Below are positions 60,186 to 64,000 of a stretch of DNA of 64,000 nucleotides, one piece after another. The notes below the pieces were generated by a model that had not been told where the DNA came from, made no database searches, and saw nothing but the letters and a program-made list of their open reading frames with translations. The translations under genes were made by a program, and so were the position numbers. The first letter of the stretch is position 1, and each line of letters opens with the position of its first letter. The stretch comes from JAVBLT01 sp031553315 (GTDB taxonomy: Bacteria > Verrucomicrobiota > Kiritimatiellia > RFP12 > DVOR01), in assembly GCA_031553315.1 (NCBI GenBank), contig JAVBLT010000017.1, forward strand, positions 34,494 through 98,493, given 5' to 3'.

Positions 60186-60323
60186 ATTGTCGCCGCAGGT
60201 GCGCACACGCAGAATCCGGCCTTATCGGGAGAGACGCTTGAAATGGAGTTTGACGAGATGTGGCACTTTGTCGGAAAAAAGAATAGACGTTGGCTCGTCA
60301 AAGCGCTTGATATCTATCGATGA
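60186..60323 (+). pseudogene. IS1-family transposase remnant
   Basis: The frame encodes MEFDEMWHFVGKKNRRWLVKALDIYR and a stop. This matches the DEMW(x)FVGKK-x-x-RWLW-A-D core of IS1-family transposases, with the first catalytic Asp in DEMW. The remainder, including the second Asp and Glu, is missing, so it is a short dead fragment. Upstream in-frame residues (about 19) could also belong to it. Confidence 0.65.
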
Positions 60324-60446
60324 AAATCCTTAAAAAAGAATATGTTTTTTCAACGGAGCGTGATAGCATCTTCAAGCGGGAGAAGAGTCAGAGTTGTTTT
60401 AAAGACGTTTACACGACGCAAACACCGCAAGGAAAAGGAGAAAGCC
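60324..60446. other. Intergenic leader before the nitroreductase gene
   Basis: I see no recognisable RNA or gene. The previous gene ends at 60137, so the total non-coding span is about 310 nt and includes the transposase remnant. Confidence 0.45.
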
Positions 60447-61079
60447 ATGAAAAAAATCGCTTTTGCCGCCGGGTTGGGCCTCGTCTTCGCAGCCACCCTC
60501 CTGTGTACCGCCCGCGCCGCATCCGAGCCCGCCGAGACCCCGCGCGAGACCATCGCCCTGCCCTCCGTGAGGATGGATAACCCCGTCACCCTCATGACCG
60601 CCCTCAAAAACCGGAAAACCACCCGGCAGTTCTCCCCCAAAGCCCTCACCCACCAGGAGCTCGGCGACCTCCTCTGGGCCGCAAACGGCGTGAACCGCCC
60701 CGATGAAGGCAAACGCACCGCCCCCTCCGCCATGAACCGCCAGGCCGTCAACCTCTACGCCGTCACCACCGAAGGCGCCTACCTTTACAACCCCAAAGAG
60801 CACACCCTGACCCTCGTCAAAAAAGGCGATTTCACCCAAGACGCCGGCGGCTCGCCCCTCTCCATCGTCTTCACCGCCGATGAAAAAATCCAAAAACGCG
60901 AAATTGCCGGCGTCGACGCCGCCTTCATCGGCCAAAACATCTACCTCTTCTGCGCCGCCAACACCCTCAACACCGTCTTCCGCGGCCAAATCAACCGCGA
61001 CGCCATGAAAAAACACCTCGCCCTCGGCGCCACCGAAAACGTCCTCTTCGGTCAGACCGTCGGCCATCCCGCGGAGTAA
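60447..61079 (+). CDS. Exported nitroreductase-family protein
   Basis: A 210-residue protein with AAAAGGAG before the ATG and a signal peptide (MKKIAFAAGLGLVFAATLLCTARA). The nitroreductase FMN-site pattern follows: ALKNRKTTRQFSPKALTHQELGDLLWAANGVNR and APSAMNRQAVNLYAV. Nitroreductases use FMN to reduce nitro groups, quinones or thiazoline rings (SagB type). An exported form is found in many Gram-negatives; the physiological substrate is not known. A short gap leads to uvrB. Confidence 0.88.
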   Translation: MKKIAFAAGLGLVFAATLLCTARAASEPAETPRETIALPSVRMDNPVTLMTALKNRKTTRQFSPKALTHQELGDLLWAANGVNRPDEGKRTAPSAMNRQAVNLYAVTTEGAYLYNPKEHTLTLVKKGDFTQDAGGSPLSIVFTADEKIQKREIAGVDAAFIGQNIYLFCAANTLNTVFRGQINRDAMKKHLALGATENVLFGQTVGHPAE

Positions 61080-61084
61080 ACGCC

Positions 61085-63111
<2,027 letters not shown>

Positions 63112-63115
<4 letters not shown>

Positions 63116-63588
63116 AAATCCGCCAAGCCACCCCCGCCGACCTCCCCCAAATCACACGCCTCTTTTACGAAACCATCCAAACCATCAACGCCAGAGATTA
63201 CCCCCAAGACCAGATCGACGATTGGTCCTCCTGGCATACCGACCCCCGGTGGAGCGAAAAAATAGCCAGCCAGTATTTCATCGTCGCCATCCATAATGAA
63301 AAAATCGTTGGTTTTGCCTCCCTCACCCCAACCGGCTACCTCGATTTCATGTTCACCCACAAAGACCATCAGCGCCAAGGCATCGCCAGCCTTCTTTTAA
63401 GCGAACTTGAAAAGAAAGCCATCCAACAAGGCAACCCTGAAATAACCACAGAAGCCAGCATCACCGCCAAACCCTTTTTTCAGCATCATGGATTCACCGT
63501 CAGGCAAAAACAACGCAAACAATCGCGAAACAAATCGCTCGAAAACTACCTCATGGTTAAAACCGCCCCATTTTTACCCAAAATTTAA
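63112..63588 (+). CDS. GNAT-family N-acetyltransferase
   Basis: A 158-residue protein: MKIRQATPADLPQITRLFYE, the strand-turn GYLDFMFTHKDHQRQGIASLLL with the acetyl-CoA pyrophosphate loop QRQGIA (about residues 90-97), and FFQHHGFTV near the end. Substrate unknown. Its AT-richer, A-ending codons differ from uvrB although it overlaps it by 4 nt (ATGA), hinting at later acquisition or rapid change. Confidence 0.85.
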
Positions 63589-63656
63589 GCGCCCTCAAAT
63601 CCTCTGCATTCATTTTTTTAGCGCCAGTTTAAAAAGCAACAATCGAAATTATTCGA

Positions 63657-63692
63657 AAACTCAATCAGTTATTTCTTGATTGAGTTTTTTTT
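63657..63692 (+). terminator. Intrinsic terminator
   Basis: AACTCAATCA (63658-63667) pairs with TGATTGAGTT (63677-63686), then a run of T. It ends the uvrB-GNAT transcript and insulates the rRNA promoter. Confidence 0.88.
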
Positions 63693-63702
63693 ATTTTTCC
63701 TA

Positions 63703-63731
63703 TTGCCAACACCCCCTGCATTTGGTACATT
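63703..63731 (+). promoter_or_regulatory. Promoter of the rRNA operon
   Basis: TTGCCA (63703-63708), 17 nt, TACATT (63726-63731). Expected transcription start near 63738. Confidence 0.7.
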
Positions 63732-63780
63732 GCAACCCGTTTCGCAGCACGGTAGGTGGTGACGCCGCCAAGATGCGAAT

Positions 63781-63792
63781 TGCTCTTTGAAA
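63781..63792 (+). promoter_or_regulatory. boxA-like antitermination site
   Basis: TGCTCTTTGAAA resembles the rrn boxA consensus TGCTCTTTAACA, in the expected leader position. Confidence 0.7.
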
Positions 63793-63930
63793 AGTGGAAT
63801 CGCTCAACGGCATCTCTTCAGGCTCTTGGTCTGGAAGGGATGCGCAAGAACAGTAAGAAGCTTGTGCCGGATCAGGACCTATCAATAAAACCGAGAGATG
63901 AACCCGAAAGGATTCATCGGCTCAACAATT

Positions 63931-64000
63931 TTAACTGAGAGTTTGATTCTGGCTCAGAACGAACGCTGGCAGCGTGGATTAGGCATGCAAGTCGAACGGG
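63931..64000 (+). rRNA. rrs: 16S ribosomal RNA, 5' end (truncated by the window edge)
   Basis: AGAGTTTGATTCTGGCTCAG followed by AACGAACGCTGGCAGCGTGG and ATGCAAGTCGAACGGG is the universal 16S start. Aligning the AGAGTTTG to E. coli numbering places base 1 near 63931. About 70 nt are visible; the rest lies outside. Confidence 0.98.

Larger units (their letters stand above)
63589..63930. other. Ribosomal RNA operon leader region
   Basis: No gene here. It holds a terminator (63657-63692), an rRNA promoter (63703-63731) and a boxA-like antitermination site (63781-63792), then the transcribed leader to 16S. Confidence 0.7.

Noticed and set aside
60324..60446. Promoter for the nitroreductase gene
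   Set aside because: A TTGATA-like box near 60307 and TAAAAA near 60331 have an 18-nt spacer and weak matches; not convincing enough to list.

Overview
This 64 kb window comes from a GC-rich (mostly C-ending codons), Gram-negative-type bacterium. Several features point to the PVC group, most likely Kiritimatiellota or a close verrucomicrobial/lentisphaeral relative. These are PEP-CTERM-type sorting signals, very long secreted proteins with InlB/BspA-like repeats, an anaerobic sulfatase-maturase, an HprK-HPr-EI module without sugar permeases, a seven-subunit-poor Rnf locus, and the 16S rRNA 5' end that starts at the right edge. The assignment is an inference; the 16S fragment is too short to settle it.

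Layout. 1-2.0 kb: the 3' part of a large surface protein, then a copy of a dispersed inverted-repeat element. 2.1-3.7 kb: an orphan cytosolic gene and a ZIP metal transporter. 3.8-8.8 kb: an Rnf operon (rnfABCDG) whose expected rnfE is absent; a MarC-family membrane protein follows instead. 8.9-14.6 kb: M50 protease, ychF, a D,D-carboxypeptidase, a lipoprotein, an exported small protein and a GH20 hexosaminidase. 14.8-18.0 kb: a minus-strand operon of four exported proteins ending in a PEP-CTERM protein. 18.0-19.5 kb: a palindrome-rich stretch around a tiny Cys-rich exported ORF. 19.5-26.9 kb: two large paralogous secreted proteins. 27.0-29.4 kb: azlCD and two tandem small proteins with a PLPG-type C-terminal sorting signal.

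29.8-46.9 kb: fusA followed by the S10-spc-alpha ribosomal protein superoperon through secY, adk, map, rpmJ, rpsM/K/D, rpoA and rplQ. rpmD, infA and tuf are missing from their usual places. 47.1-53.2 kb: kdsA-lptC-lptA-lptB-hpf-hprK-ptsH-ptsI, joining Kdo/LPS assembly to ribosome hibernation and a regulatory PTS. 53.3-63.6 kb: a methyltransferase, ispD, a phosphoesterase, a class B PBP, an exported acidic protein, a sulfatase maturase, an IS1-type transposase remnant, an exported nitroreductase, uvrB and a GNAT acetyltransferase. 63.6-64.0 kb: terminator, promoter, boxA-like site and the start of an rRNA operon.

The most unusual points are a roughly 140-160 nt terminal-inverted-repeat element present three times, each time abutting or supplying a stop codon, with two solo ends elsewhere; the rnfE-less Rnf operon with marC in its place; a shared C-terminal module in three large surface proteins; and a PLPG variant of the exosortase signal. 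Promoters fit a clear -35/-10 pattern with 17-nt spacers at about a dozen places, which helped decide several gene starts.
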